In this document: positions 16,953 to 25,701 of the stretch, one piece after another
How the letters are laid out: every line of letters starts with the position of its first letter
Numbering within the stretch: the first letter of the stretch is position 1
NCBI RefSeq assembly: GCF_011174675.1
Contig: NZ_JAANIG010000033.1
Coordinates: 1 to 52,469 of the forward strand
Length of the DNA: 52,469 nucleotides
Source of the DNA: Perlabentimonas gracilis
GTDB lineage: Bacteria; Bacteroidota; Bacteroidia; Bacteroidales; Tenuifilaceae
Reading direction: 5' to 3'
The notes under the pieces: model-generated
What the model was told of the DNA's origin: nothing
Databases searched by the model: none
Seen by the model: the letters and a program-made list of their open reading frames with translations, nothing else
Made by a program: the position numbers and the translations under genes

Positions 16953-17195
16953 ATGTCAAGAATTTGTCAGATTACCGGAAAGAAATTAATGGTTGGGAAT
17001 AACGTTTCTCACTCTAACAAGAAGACCAAGAGAAGATTTTATCCCAACGTTATGAACAAGAGATTCTTCCTTGAGGAGGAGAACCGCTGGGTAACCCTTA
17101 AGGTATCAGCTGCGGGTATCCGTAACATCAACAAGAAAGGTTTGAAGAGCGCTCTTAAAGAGGCTCAGCAAAAAGGTCTAATTAACATCTACTAA
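16953..17195 (+). CDS. rpmB: 50S ribosomal protein L28
   Basis: An 80-residue bL28. The start [20 protein letters not shown] and the body [20 protein letters not shown] are diagnostic. bL28 binds 23S rRNA near the E site. It is first in a three-gene run with rpmG and the DUF4295 gene, separated by only 11 bases each. Confidence 0.97.
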   Translation: MSRICQITGKKLMVGNNVSHSNKKTKRRFYPNVMNKRFFLEEENRWVTLKVSAAGIRNINKKGLKSALKEAQQKGLINIY

Positions 17196-17206
17196 AGAAT
17201 ACTGCT

Positions 17207-17389
17207 ATGGCAAAGAAAGGTAATAGAGTACAGGTGATTATGGAGTGCACAGAGCACAAGGAATCGGGTATGCCTGGCACCTCTAGGTACATTACAACCA
17301 AGAACAAGAAAAACACCCCCGATAGGATCGAGCGTAAGAAGTACAATCCTATTCTGCGCAAGGTAACCGTACATCGTGAAATCAAATAA
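17207..17389 (+). CDS. rpmG: 50S ribosomal protein L33
   Basis: A 60-residue bL33 ([14 protein letters not shown], then [20 protein letters not shown]). It has a single Cys (Cys14) rather than the four Cys of the zinc-binding paralogue, so it is of the zinc-independent type. It sits between rpmB and the DUF4295 gene. Confidence 0.95.
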   Translation: MAKKGNRVQVIMECTEHKESGMPGTSRYITTKNKKNTPDRIERKKYNPILRKVTVHREIK

Positions 17390-17400
17390 AACATTAAGTT

Positions 17401-17559
17401 ATGGCTAAGAAAGTAGTTGCATCTTTACAAAAAGGTGAGGGAAGAACTAACACCAAGTGCATTAAAATGGTGAAGTCGCCCAAGACTGGTGCCTATGCTT
17501 TCCGTGAGGAGATGGTGCCCAATGCTCAAATCAAAGACTTTTTCGACGGAAAAATCTAG
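17401..17559 (+). CDS. DUF4295 small basic protein, probable ribosomal subunit
   Basis: A 52-residue basic protein (MAKKVVASLQKGEGRTN, ending IKDFFDGKI) of family DUF4295, found in Bacteroidota directly after rpmG. From memory, a Flavobacterium johnsoniae ribosome structure assigned this family as a large-subunit protein named bL38; I cannot check that here. The operon position, small size and basic composition agree with a ribosomal role. It is followed by a strong terminator, so it ends the rpmB operon. Confidence 0.88.
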   Translation: MAKKVVASLQKGEGRTNTKCIKMVKSPKTGAYAFREEMVPNAQIKDFFDGKI

Positions 17560-17588
17560 TTTTTTCCTTGAGATACTCAATTCGTATT

Positions 17589-17623
17589 AAAGCTTCCTGA
17601 TTAATTGGGAAGCTTTTACTATT
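17589..17623 (+). terminator. terminator of the rpmB-rpmG-DUF4295 operon
   Basis: A 9-bp perfect stem, AAAGCTTCC (17589-17597) with GGAAGCTTT (17608-17616), loop of 10 bases, then a T-rich tail. It separates the ribosomal proteins from ftsY. Confidence 0.8.
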
Positions 17624-17654
17624 TTTACCCAATTCATTCCAAAATTAAGTTGCT

Positions 17655-18605
17655 ATGGGAGTATTCGGACGTTTTTCGGGTAGTAAAAAGGAATCTCTGG
17701 ACAAAGGCCTAGAGAAAACCAAGGAGAGCCTCTTTTCGAAACTCTCAAGGATTGTGGTGGGCAAGTCTACGGTTGACGATGACGTGCTCGATAACCTTGA
17801 GGAGGTGCTCATTACTTCGGATGTGGGTGTGGAGACCACCCTGCGGATAATTGAGCGAATTCAGGAACGTGCTGCCCGCGAAAAGTACATAAATACCAGT
17901 GAACTCAACCAGATACTTAAGTCTGAAATTGCAGAACTTCTTGCCCAAAACGAATCGGGCGATGTGGATACTTCTATCGATACTCCCGATGGATCGCCTT
18001 ATGTTATTATGGTTGTGGGTGTTAATGGCGTAGGGAAAACCACTACCATTGGTAAACTTGCCCATATGTACAAGGGTGTGGGGAAAAAGGTGTATTTAGG
18101 TGCTGCCGATACCTTTAGGGCTGCTGCTGTCGATCAGCTTACCATTTGGGCCGAGCGGGTGGATGTACCCATTGTGAAACAAACTATGGGTTCCGATCCT
18201 GCTTCTGTCGCTTTCGATGCGCTTTCTTCGGCTAAGGCTAATAATGCCGATGTTGTGATAATCGACACAGCGGGCCGACTGCACAACAAGGTAAACCTAA
18301 TGAATGAGCTCTCAAAGATTAAGAGGGTGATGCAAAAGGTTGTTCCCAATGCTCCGCATGAGGTGCTTCTTGTGCTCGATGGTAGCACTGGTCAAAATGC
18401 CTTTGAGCAAGCAAAACAGTTTACCCTGGCCACAGAAGTTACTGCCCTTGCCCTTACAAAGCTCGATGGTACTGCCAAGGGTGGCGTGGTGTTGGGAATA
18501 TCCGATCAGTTTAAAATTCCTGTGAAATACATTGGTGTTGGTGAAAAAATGACCGATCTGCAGATTTTCGACCGGTTTGCTTTCGTTGAGTCGTTGTTCT
18601 CGTAG
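17655..18605 (+). CDS. ftsY: signal recognition particle receptor FtsY
   Basis: A 316-residue SRP-family GTPase. The N domain (residues 1 to about 100) is followed by G-domain motifs GVNGVGKTTTIGKLA, DTFRAAAVDQL, DTAGRLHNK and TKLDGTAKGG. The acidic A domain seen in Escherichia coli is nearly absent, which is common in this phylum. FtsY docks ribosome-SRP complexes at the membrane; its partner Ffh is encoded at 43767. It lies directly after the ribosomal proteins but is separated by a terminator, and a second terminator follows. Confidence 0.96.
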   Translation: MGVFGRFSGSKKESLDKGLEKTKESLFSKLSRIVVGKSTVDDDVLDNLEEVLITSDVGVETTLRIIERIQERAAREKYINTSELNQILKSEIAELLAQNESGDVDTSIDTPDGSPYVIMVVGVNGVGKTTTIGKLAHMYKGVGKKVYLGAADTFRAAAVDQLTIWAERVDVPIVKQTMGSDPASVAFDALSSAKANNADVVIIDTAGRLHNKVNLMNELSKIKRVMQKVVPNAPHEVLLVLDGSTGQNAFEQAKQFTLATEVTALALTKLDGTAKGGVVLGISDQFKIPVKYIGVGEKMTDLQIFDRFAFVESLFS

Positions 18606-18639
18606 CAACATAAAATAGTTAATAAATACAGAATGGTGA

Positions 18640-18664
18640 GGGCAATTTTATTGCCCTTTTTTTG
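18640..18664 (+). terminator. terminator after ftsY
   Basis: GGGCAA (18640-18645) pairs with TTGCCC (18651-18656) across a 5-base loop, followed by seven T's. The stem is short but the T-run is strong. Confidence 0.8.
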
Positions 18665-18724
18665 TAGTTTTGGTGGCCGTTCATTTCTGTTTTCAATAAT
18701 GTACAATCTATTCAACAAATAGAT

Positions 18725-19900
18725 ATGAAGAAGAATAACCCCCTAGCCACCCGTACGCCCATATACCGCGATACTGGATTTCATTTGGTGGATATCCCCA
18801 CTATGCAGCAAGCATTTGCCAACGAGCACGACTATTCTCGCAACCCTGAGCTTTATATTTATGGTCGATATCGAAACCCGAACGTTGCTGCTGCTGAGGA
18901 GATGATTATGGAGATTGAGGGGAGCCAATGGTCAGTTCTTGCCCAGTCGGGCTTGGCAGCCATCGATATTGCCCTATCCATTTTTCAGGAGCACGATAAC
19001 CCGGGTAGTTGGCTTTTCTTCTCTGAGATTTATGGGGGAACCAACCACTTTATCGACAATGTACTGATTAAACGTCGGGGTATGGATATTCACCGCTTTT
19101 TCCCCGATGGCGATGAGTATTCTATCGAAAAGTTCGAGGCAACGCTTAGAGAATTAAGGCCAAAGGTAGTGCTATTCGAGGCCATCTCAAATCCAATGCT
19201 AATCACGCTTAATGGCGATAGATTTATTGAGGTAGCCAAGCGGTATGGTGCACGGGTTATTGTCGACAACACCTTTGCCACTCCATTCCTTTGGAAACCA
19301 TTGGATAGTGGTGCCGATATTGTTCTCCATAGCGCTACCAAGTATCTTGCTGGCCATGGTTCCATCTCTGCGGGTGTACTCTCAGGCAATTGCCCTGAGC
19401 TGGAAAAAGCCGCTTTAGAGTACCGTAAGCTGGTTGGACACATGCTCTCGCCCGATGATGCTGCAAGGCTCTGCGAACAGCTAAAAACCTTCGACCTTCG
19501 ATTTCAACAGCATTGTCACAATGCGTTTGAACTGGCCAAATTTTTAAGTAACCATAGTAAAATTGAAAAGGTGCTTTACCCTGGATTGCCCACCCATACA
19601 ACCCATACCAACGCCGTAAACCTATTCGGCAGTAAGGGGTACGGAGCAATTATCACATTCGATATTGAAGGTAAAAACCCCGATGAGAAGCAAAAACGGT
19701 GTAACCAGTTCATAAATCTAGTTAAAGACCATATCCTGTTGGTGCCAACGCTGGGCGATGCCGACACCATTCTAATGCCCATTGAGCCTGTTTGGGGCGA
19801 TAAGTACCCTTTTCCGGGAATGATTCGTTTATCAGTAGGTATAGAAAATACAGAGTGGTTAATTAACTTGATTTCTCAAGCGCTCAATTCGCTTGACTAG
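18725..19900 (+). CDS. PLP-dependent trans-sulfuration enzyme (cystathionine gamma-lyase / methionine gamma-lyase group)
   Basis: A 391-residue fold-type I PLP enzyme of the Cys/Met metabolism family. Landmarks: YGRYRNPN (phosphate/substrate Tyr-Arg), SGLAAID, the Asp of DNTFATPFLW that binds the PLP ring nitrogen, and the Schiff-base Lys206 in HSATKYLAGHG. Members catalyse gamma- or beta-elimination of sulfur amino acids, releasing cysteine, H2S or methanethiol; the exact activity cannot be read from sequence. The gene is 13 bases before the iron-sulfur/anchor fusion, so it is probably in the same transcript as the molybdoenzyme subunits. Confidence 0.88.
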   Translation: MKKNNPLATRTPIYRDTGFHLVDIPTMQQAFANEHDYSRNPELYIYGRYRNPNVAAAEEMIMEIEGSQWSVLAQSGLAAIDIALSIFQEHDNPGSWLFFSEIYGGTNHFIDNVLIKRRGMDIHRFFPDGDEYSIEKFEATLRELRPKVVLFEAISNPMLITLNGDRFIEVAKRYGARVIVDNTFATPFLWKPLDSGADIVLHSATKYLAGHGSISAGVLSGNCPELEKAALEYRKLVGHMLSPDDAARLCEQLKTFDLRFQQHCHNAFELAKFLSNHSKIEKVLYPGLPTHTTHTNAVNLFGSKGYGAIITFDIEGKNPDEKQKRCNQFINLVKDHILLVPTLGDADTILMPIEPVWGDKYPFPGMIRLSVGIENTEWLINLISQALNSLD

Positions 19901-19913
19901 CATTACATAACCT

Positions 19914-21251
19914 ATGGGAACTACAAGGGGTTTCATTTTCGATTACAGTAAATGCGTTGGTTGCCATGCCTGCGTCGTTGCCTGTAGTGTCGAAAACTCT
20001 ACTGTGCCCCCGCTAAGCTGGCGGAGTGTTAACCACTTCAATAAGCAGAAGCTACCTCTTTTGGGCTATGTTCATCTATCTCTTGCATGTAATCACTGCC
20101 AAGAAGCACCCTGCCTTAAAGCCTGCCCAAGTGGAGCGTATAGGGTAGATACTGAAACAAATGCCGTAATTCATACCCCTGAGTTGTGCCTTGGATGTAA
20201 ATATTGTACATGGGCTTGCCCATTCGATGCTCCAAAGTACAACCACAAAAGCGGAGTGGTGGAGAAGTGCCATTTCTGCTTTCATCGGCTTAAGGATGGG
20301 CAAATTCCTGCTTGTGCCCAAAACTGCCCAACAGGAGCACTATCGTTTGGTGAGATTGAAGAGAAGTCAAGCCCCAATGCTTTTGGGCTATCAAATCGGG
20401 AGATCTATCCACGGATAAAAATACTGGGGGAAGATGTAAAAGCCAATGTGCCCCAAGCTGATGTGGAAGCAACAACTACAGGGGCCGTTAGCAGTAAGAG
20501 AATTTTAGCTCAAGCTAAAGGAGAAGTTAGAGAGTGGCTAAATGAATGGCCATTGGCTTTGTTCACCTTTTTAGCCGCATTGCTGGTGGGGTGGCAGTGG
20601 GCTGGCATTGTGAGCCAAAGCATTTCCCTTTCACCTTGGCTATTTGCCATAATAGGTGGCACAGGGATGTTGGCCAGCACTTTGCATCTGGGGAAACCTA
20701 CGAGAGCCTATTTGTCAATCAATAATCTTAATACAAGCTGGCTGTCAAGGGAGATTTTAATGTTTGGGTTATTTATGGCTACAGGTTTTGGCTCAAAGCT
20801 TTTCCCTGTTGCTTCACTGCAAATTGTGTCGATGGTTTTTGGAGTGTTTCTGCTTCTCTCCATCGAGATGCTATACGTTACCGTTAGCCAAGGTTTAAAA
20901 ACATTGGTCACCAGTGGCAACACGTTTGGTATCGCATTAGTTTTTGCTTCGCTTTTTGCCCAGCAAATGGATCTATTGATAGTGCTACTGGCACTTAAAA
21001 CAATGCTTTTTATTATAACCATTGGGCATAGCCAGTTCAAACCATCTGCAGTAATGGCTCTTTTATCTTTGTTCCGTATATCAGTTGGTTTTCTTGTCCC
21101 CTTTGGTCTTATATCTCTAAAAAACGAAAACTTTACTTGGGTGCTACTGGCGGTTGTAGTTGTAGGCGAATTTTCAGATCGATTGGCCTTTTATTACCAA
21201 TTTAAGCCCGAACGCCCTTTCGATGAAATATCCAGCAGTGTATTCAAGTGA
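19914..21251 (+). CDS. fused DmsB-DmsC: four-cluster ferredoxin plus membrane anchor of a molybdoenzyme
   Basis: A 445-residue protein joining two subunits that are usually separate. Residues 1 to about 165 are a DmsB-like electron-transfer unit with four Cys clusters: Cys14/17/20/24 in CVGCHACVVAC, then CNHCQEAPCLKACP, CLGCKYCTWACP and CHFCFHRLKDGQIPACAQNCP-type ligands. After a linker (about 165-205) come about eight membrane segments with the DmsC signature HLGKPTRAYLSI...SWLSREI. It should connect the menaquinol pool with the catalytic subunit at 23524. The two are separated by the coiled-coil gene. There is no Tat or Sec signal on the ferredoxin end. Confidence 0.9.
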   Translation: MGTTRGFIFDYSKCVGCHACVVACSVENSTVPPLSWRSVNHFNKQKLPLLGYVHLSLACNHCQEAPCLKACPSGAYRVDTETNAVIHTPELCLGCKYCTWACPFDAPKYNHKSGVVEKCHFCFHRLKDGQIPACAQNCPTGALSFGEIEEKSSPNAFGLSNREIYPRIKILGEDVKANVPQADVEATTTGAVSSKRILAQAKGEVREWLNEWPLALFTFLAALLVGWQWAGIVSQSISLSPWLFAIIGGTGMLASTLHLGKPTRAYLSINNLNTSWLSREILMFGLFMATGFGSKLFPVASLQIVSMVFGVFLLLSIEMLYVTVSQGLKTLVTSGNTFGIALVFASLFAQQMDLLIVLLALKTMLFIITIGHSQFKPSAVMALLSLFRISVGFLVPFGLISLKNENFTWVLLAVVVVGEFSDRLAFYYQFKPERPFDEISSSVFK

Positions 21252-21319
21252 TTTAACTTACATAGCTGTTAGTAACTTATAAAGCCTTTTGTCGTACAAT
21301 TGTTATTAAAATTCTAAAA

Positions 21320-23497
21320 TTGAAGAGCACAACATACATAACTAGCCCATCAAAAAGTATAAGGGTAGCGCTAATAATTATTCTTTCATTCTTTGGTTCT
21401 GTATCTGTAGCACAGGATGGACTTGAAGTGATTGGTCGTTTAATTGTTCGAAGGGCAAGCACCGACGACGCTTCCATAATACTTTACAAACAGGGTGCTG
21501 AGGTTAAGCGCTTGACTCCTGGTAGGGGTGGGCGATTTGATTTTATGCTCGATTATGATTCAGACTATATTATTAGTTTTGAGAAGCCTAACTATGTTTC
21601 CAAAAAGATTAGCATCAACTCTCGCATCCCCAGTACTGCTCAGAAAAGAGCATTTACAATCGATTTTGAGGTGGAGTTAGAGCCTCAAACAGACCAAAGC
21701 GCCTTAAAAGTCTACAACAATCCAGTGGCGAAAATACTTTTTGAAACTAGACGTAATGATTTTGGCTTTGATGTTGATTACTCAGCAAGTTTCCAGCGAG
21801 ATGTAGCCGCAGAGGAGCGTAAAATTGCCGAAGAGGCCAAGAAAAAAGCAGCCGATGAAGAAAGGGCACGTATAGCAGCAGAGGCGACCAAGCGTCGTCA
21901 GGAGGAAGAAGCCCGGAAAAAAGCAGCAGAACAGGCTCGTATTGCAGAGCAGGAGCGTCAACGAAAAGAGGCTGAAGCCAGAGCTTTGGCTGAAGCACGG
22001 GTCAAAGAAGAGGCTCGAAAAAAGGCTGAGGAGGAAGCCCGAAAAGAAGCCGAAAGGATTCGAATTGCCGAAGAGGCTCGCAAAAAGGCCGAGGAGGAAG
22101 CGCGACTCGCCGAGCAAGAACGTGTTAGGAAGGAGGCAGAACAGAGACGATTGGCTGAGGAGGCACGTCGTAAGGCTGAGGAGGAAGCACGGATAGCCGA
22201 GCAGGAGCGTCAGCGAAAAGAGGCCGAAGCACGAGCTTTGGCTGAAGCTCGTGCGCGAGAAGAAGCACGCCAGAAAGCCGAGGAAGAAGCTCGCAAGGAA
22301 GCCGAGCGCAACAGGCTTGCCACAGAAGCGCGTCGTAAAGCCGAGGAGGAAGCTCGACTGGCCGAGCAAGAACGTGTTAGGAAGGAGGCAGAACAGAGGC
22401 GTTTAGCCGAAGAGGCACGCCGTAAGGCTGAGGAGGAAGCACGTATAGCTGAGCAGGAGCGACAGCGAAAAGAGGCCGAAGCACGAGCTCTGGCAGAAGG
22501 TAGAGCGCGAGAAGAGGCACGCCAGAAAGCCGAGGAAGAGGCACGTCAGGAAGCCGAGCGCAACAGGCTTGCCACAGAAGCACGCCGTAAAGCCGAGGAG
22601 GAGGCTCGTCAAGCAGAACAGGAACGTGTTAGGATGGAAGCAGAGCAACGCCGTTTGGCTGAAAATCTTCGACTAAAGGCTGAGGAAGAAGCACATATAG
22701 CTGAGCAGGAACGTCAGCGAAAAGAGGCCGAAGCTCGCGCCCTGGCAGAAAGTAGAGCGCGAGAAGAGGCACGCCAGAAAGCCGAGGAGGAGGCACGTCA
22801 GGAAGCCGAACGCAACAGGTTTGCCACAGAAGCACGCCGTAAAGCCGAGGAGGAGGCCCGTCAGGCTGAACAGGAACGCATAAGGCAGGAAGCCGAACAA
22901 CGTCGACTTGCCGAAGAGGCTCGTCGCAAGGCTGAGGAGGAAACTCGTTTGGCTGAGTTGGAAAAACAGAGGAGTGAAGCAGAGGCTATGGCGTTAGCCC
23001 AAGCAAAAGCTAGGGAAGAAGCTAGGAAAAGGGCTGAGGAGGAGCGCCTTCTTGCTCAGCAGGAGCAACAGCGACTTGCAGAGGAAGTGGCCAGAAGGCG
23101 CGCTGAGGAACTTCGTCAAGAAGAGGAACGTATTCAAAGGGAAACCGAAAGAATTCGTGAGCAAGAAGAACGTATACGCCAACAGATTCTCAAGGAACAA
23201 CAGCAAAAACAGGAGGAACTTGTTAGGCAGGCCAATGAACGAAAGCTGCAAACAATGGCACAGCAGAGTGCTAACAAAGGAAATCCAATACCTGTTGAGA
23301 ACCTAAAAGAAATGTACGGCACCGAAGTAACAGTAGAGAAGTTCGAATTGAATAAAATAATTTTAACCAGAACGGTTACAAATCGAGAGGGTGTAATTAC
23401 ATTCTACACCAGGGTCGAGCATGATAACGGATCGGTATACCATTTTAAAAATGGTGAGTTTATCACAGCTTGGCAATACACCAACGAAACCAAATAA
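21320..23497 (+). CDS. secreted TolA-like coiled-coil protein with an 84-residue repeat
   Basis: A 725-residue protein with a signal peptide (hydrophobic run IIILSFFGSVSVAQ). The only plausible start is a TTG at 21320, since no ATG occurs before the signal sequence. A beta-rich N-terminal domain (about 35-150) is followed by about 500 residues dominated by Glu, Ala and Arg. Within it, a unit of 252 bases (84 residues, exactly 12 heptads) repeats about four and a half times. The C-terminal about 80 residues form a small separate region (NLKEMYGTEVTVEKF...YHFKNGEFITAW). It is probably a long helical rod in the periplasm. It lies between the two subunit genes of a molybdoenzyme, 26 bases before the catalytic subunit. 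Function unknown. Confidence 0.85.
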   Translation: MKSTTYITSPSKSIRVALIIILSFFGSVSVAQDGLEVIGRLIVRRASTDDASIILYKQGAEVKRLTPGRGGRFDFMLDYDSDYIISFEKPNYVSKKISINSRIPSTAQKRAFTIDFEVELEPQTDQSALKVYNNPVAKILFETRRNDFGFDVDYSASFQRDVAAEERKIAEEAKKKAADEERARIAAEATKRRQEEEARKKAAEQARIAEQERQRKEAEARALAEARVKEEARKKAEEEARKEAERIRIAEEARKKAEEEARLAEQERVRKEAEQRRLAEEARRKAEEEARIAEQERQRKEAEARALAEARAREEARQKAEEEARKEAERNRLATEARRKAEEEARLAEQERVRKEAEQRRLAEEARRKAEEEARIAEQERQRKEAEARALAEGRAREEARQKAEEEARQEAERNRLATEARRKAEEEARQAEQERVRMEAEQRRLAENLRLKAEEEAHIAEQERQRKEAEARALAESRAREEARQKAEEEARQEAERNRFATEARRKAEEEARQAEQERIRQEAEQRRLAEEARRKAEEETRLAELEKQRSEAEAMALAQAKAREEARKRAEEERLLAQQEQQRLAEEVARRRAEELRQEEERIQRETERIREQEERIRQQILKEQQQKQEELVRQANERKLQTMAQQSANKGNPIPVENLKEMYGTEVTVEKFELNKIILTRTVTNREGVITFYTRVEHDNGSVYHFKNGEFITAWQYTNETK
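21880..23050 (+). repeat. 252-bp in-frame tandem repeat
   Basis: Anchor words recur at a 252-base spacing: the ERVRKEAEQRRLA-encoding word starts at 22121, 22373, 22625 and 22877, and the QRKEAEARALAE word at about 21958, 22210, 22462 and 22714. DNA identity between neighbouring middle units is high, and decays at both edges. The array boundaries are approximate. Confidence 0.9.
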
Positions 23498-23523
23498 CCC
23501 ATATAGCAATATCTTTTTCAATA

Positions 23524-25575
23524 ATGCAAGTATTTACCACAGCCTGCCCTCGTAACTGCTATAGTACCTGTACTTTTAATGTGTATGTCGATAATGGCAG
23601 GGTGGTTAATATCTCTCCAAATCCTTTAAATAAAGCAACCCCCGAAGGAATCTGCCTAAAAGGACTAAGCTATGTGGAACGAGCAAATTCTCCCGATAGA
23701 ATTATCTATCCTCACCGCAAGGATAGCAAAGGCAAATTTCATCGAATTAGCTGGGACGAAGCATTCGACTCCATCGCCGGTCGTCTATTGCACTACAAGG
23801 AGCATTACGGATCGCAAAGTGTGCTCTTTTATGCTGCCAGTGGAATGTCGGGTTTAATCAACGAGCTTAGCGGCAAGTTTTGGCGCGATATCTATGGCGG
23901 AGCCACGACCGTATATGGCAACCTATGCTGGCCTGCTGGCCTTGAGGCTACTCGTCTTACCCTTGGCGAGAATAAGCACAATGTTCCATGGGATTTGGAG
24001 AATGCCAAGCTAGTTGTGCTCTGGGGGAAAAACCCTGCCGAGAGCAATATTCAGGAGATGATACCACTGGGCAAGGCGCTCGATAATGGGGCGCAGCTTG
24101 TTGCCATCGATCCTCGCCGAACTGATTCCACCCAAAGGGCATCGTTACTCATTCAGCCTGTTCCTGGAACCGATGCAGCGCTGGCGCTTGCCGTTGCCAA
24201 TTTGTTGATCCTAAATAATTGGATTGATAAGGATTTTATAGATAAGAATGTATTGGGTTTCGATCAGTTTAAAGAGCACGTTAAAGACTATACATCGCTT
24301 TGGGCATCTGAAATAACGGGTGTGCCCGAAGAGTTAATCTACAAGTTAGCTTGGAGCATAGGCAATATTAAGCCAATGACTCTAATTCCCGGTTACGGGA
24401 TGCAGCGTTACAGCAACGGTGGGCAAACCGTTCGGTGCCTGCTAGCATTGTCGGTTCTTAACGGAAATATTGGTAAGCCTGGTGCATGTTGGCACTACGC
24501 AAACCTGCAGAGCTACGTGTTCGACGATGTGCTGGAACCGCTTTGTTACTACCCCCCAGTTCAACCCGATGGCATTACCCGCCGTTCAATAGCAACTGCT
24601 CGGCTGGGAGCCGATATGCTAGCCACAAAAAATCCTCCCCTAAAAATGGTTTGGGTTGAGAGGGGAAATCCTTTGGCACAAAACCCAGATACCTCTACGG
24701 TTTTAAAAGCATTTCGTAAGCTCGATTTCAGGGTGGTGGTGGAGCAGTTCTTCACCGATACCGCTTTGAAGGCCGACATTGTACTACCTGCCAAGAATAT
24801 GTTCGAGCAGAGCGATATTATTGGCTCGTACTGGAATCCCTACGTGCAGCTTAAGCAAAAGGTGGTGGAACCGGCAGGCGAGGTGATGCCCGAGAATGAA
24901 ATCTATTATCATTTAGCCCTAAGGCTTGGTTTTGCTAAGAATGAGGTTGAGAAAGTGTTAATTCCTCCCGGAGATGCAGGGGTTAATAATTTTCTTAGCG
25001 AGAAGCTAAGTCGATTTCCAGAACTATCTATGGAGCAACTTAAAAAAAGTCCGGTATTAGCCCCAGGATTAGAGGAAATACCATATTCTGACAATATCTT
25101 TAAAACCCCAAGCGGAAAAATTGAGCTATACTCCCAACAGGCTCAAAAATTGTGGGGCGTAAGCCCATTGCCCACATTCGACAGGCCCGTAGAAGGCTAT
25201 TCCAAAGATAAAAAGCAGATGGAATACCCACTGCATTTAATGAGCCCCAATACCAAGAATCGTATTCACTCACAGTTTGGTAACCTGCAGGTTATTAAAA
25301 TGTTTAATCCAGTGCCGTTTGTAGAGATCAACCCTTCCGATGCCGAGCTTCGTCGCATTAAGGATGGCGATAAGGTAAGGGTTTATAATGCTCGGGGCGA
25401 GGTCACAGTTGCTGCTCAGCTAACCTACTCGCTCCGCAAGGGCTGCGTGGTTATTCACAATGGCTGGTGGGGAGCCCAAGGATGTGCGCTCAACGTGTTA
25501 TCCTATGGCCGCGAAACCGATATGGGACACGGTACTGCTTTCCATGATAATATGGTGGAGGTGGAGAGGGCTTAA
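23524..25575 (+). CDS. molybdopterin oxidoreductase catalytic subunit (DMSO reductase superfamily)
   Basis: A 683-residue catalytic subunit. The N-terminus begins at once with the Fe4S4 motif CPRNCYSTC and the fourth Cys in GICLKG. Then come the bis-MGD domains (WGKNPAESN, IDPRRTDS, IPGYGMQRYSNGG, WVERGNPLAQNP) and the C-terminal dinucleotide-binding domain (SPNTKNRIHSQF, VEINPSDAELRRIKDGD). Cys135 in YGNLCWPAG sits where the protein ligand to Mo is expected, suggesting a Cys-ligated enzyme such as a polysulfide/thiosulfate-type reductase; this is inference. I start it at 23524 since an upstream in-frame TTG overlaps the coiled-coil gene. There is no twin-arginine signal, so it may work on the cytoplasmic side. 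Substrate unknown. Confidence 0.88.
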   Translation: MQVFTTACPRNCYSTCTFNVYVDNGRVVNISPNPLNKATPEGICLKGLSYVERANSPDRIIYPHRKDSKGKFHRISWDEAFDSIAGRLLHYKEHYGSQSVLFYAASGMSGLINELSGKFWRDIYGGATTVYGNLCWPAGLEATRLTLGENKHNVPWDLENAKLVVLWGKNPAESNIQEMIPLGKALDNGAQLVAIDPRRTDSTQRASLLIQPVPGTDAALALAVANLLILNNWIDKDFIDKNVLGFDQFKEHVKDYTSLWASEITGVPEELIYKLAWSIGNIKPMTLIPGYGMQRYSNGGQTVRCLLALSVLNGNIGKPGACWHYANLQSYVFDDVLEPLCYYPPVQPDGITRRSIATARLGADMLATKNPPLKMVWVERGNPLAQNPDTSTVLKAFRKLDFRVVVEQFFTDTALKADIVLPAKNMFEQSDIIGSYWNPYVQLKQKVVEPAGEVMPENEIYYHLALRLGFAKNEVEKVLIPPGDAGVNNFLSEKLSRFPELSMEQLKKSPVLAPGLEEIPYSDNIFKTPSGKIELYSQQAQKLWGVSPLPTFDRPVEGYSKDKKQMEYPLHLMSPNTKNRIHSQFGNLQVIKMFNPVPFVEINPSDAELRRIKDGDKVRVYNARGEVTVAAQLTYSLRKGCVVIHNGWWGAQGCALNVLSYGRETDMGHGTAFHDNMVEVERA

Positions 25576-25701
25576 AATAGATCAATTCCTTTGTATGCAT
25601 TAATATATATGGCTGTACCTTATTGTGCTGAACAGTTAAATTGTGGCTTCACAATGTTTTCCGTTCATGGCATATTGAACCTTAAACTAATATAAGTCAA
25701 G

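Noticed and set aside
18665-18672. TAGTTTTG as a promoter for the trans-sulfuration gene
   Set aside because: It directly abuts the T-run of the ftsY terminator and has no -33 box; it may be chance, so I did not list it.
21782-22369. 195-codon Cys/Phe/Leu-rich frame on the minus strand of the coiled-coil gene
   Set aside because: A shadow created by the GAG/GAA/GCA-rich repeat; the same pattern recurs in each repeat unit.
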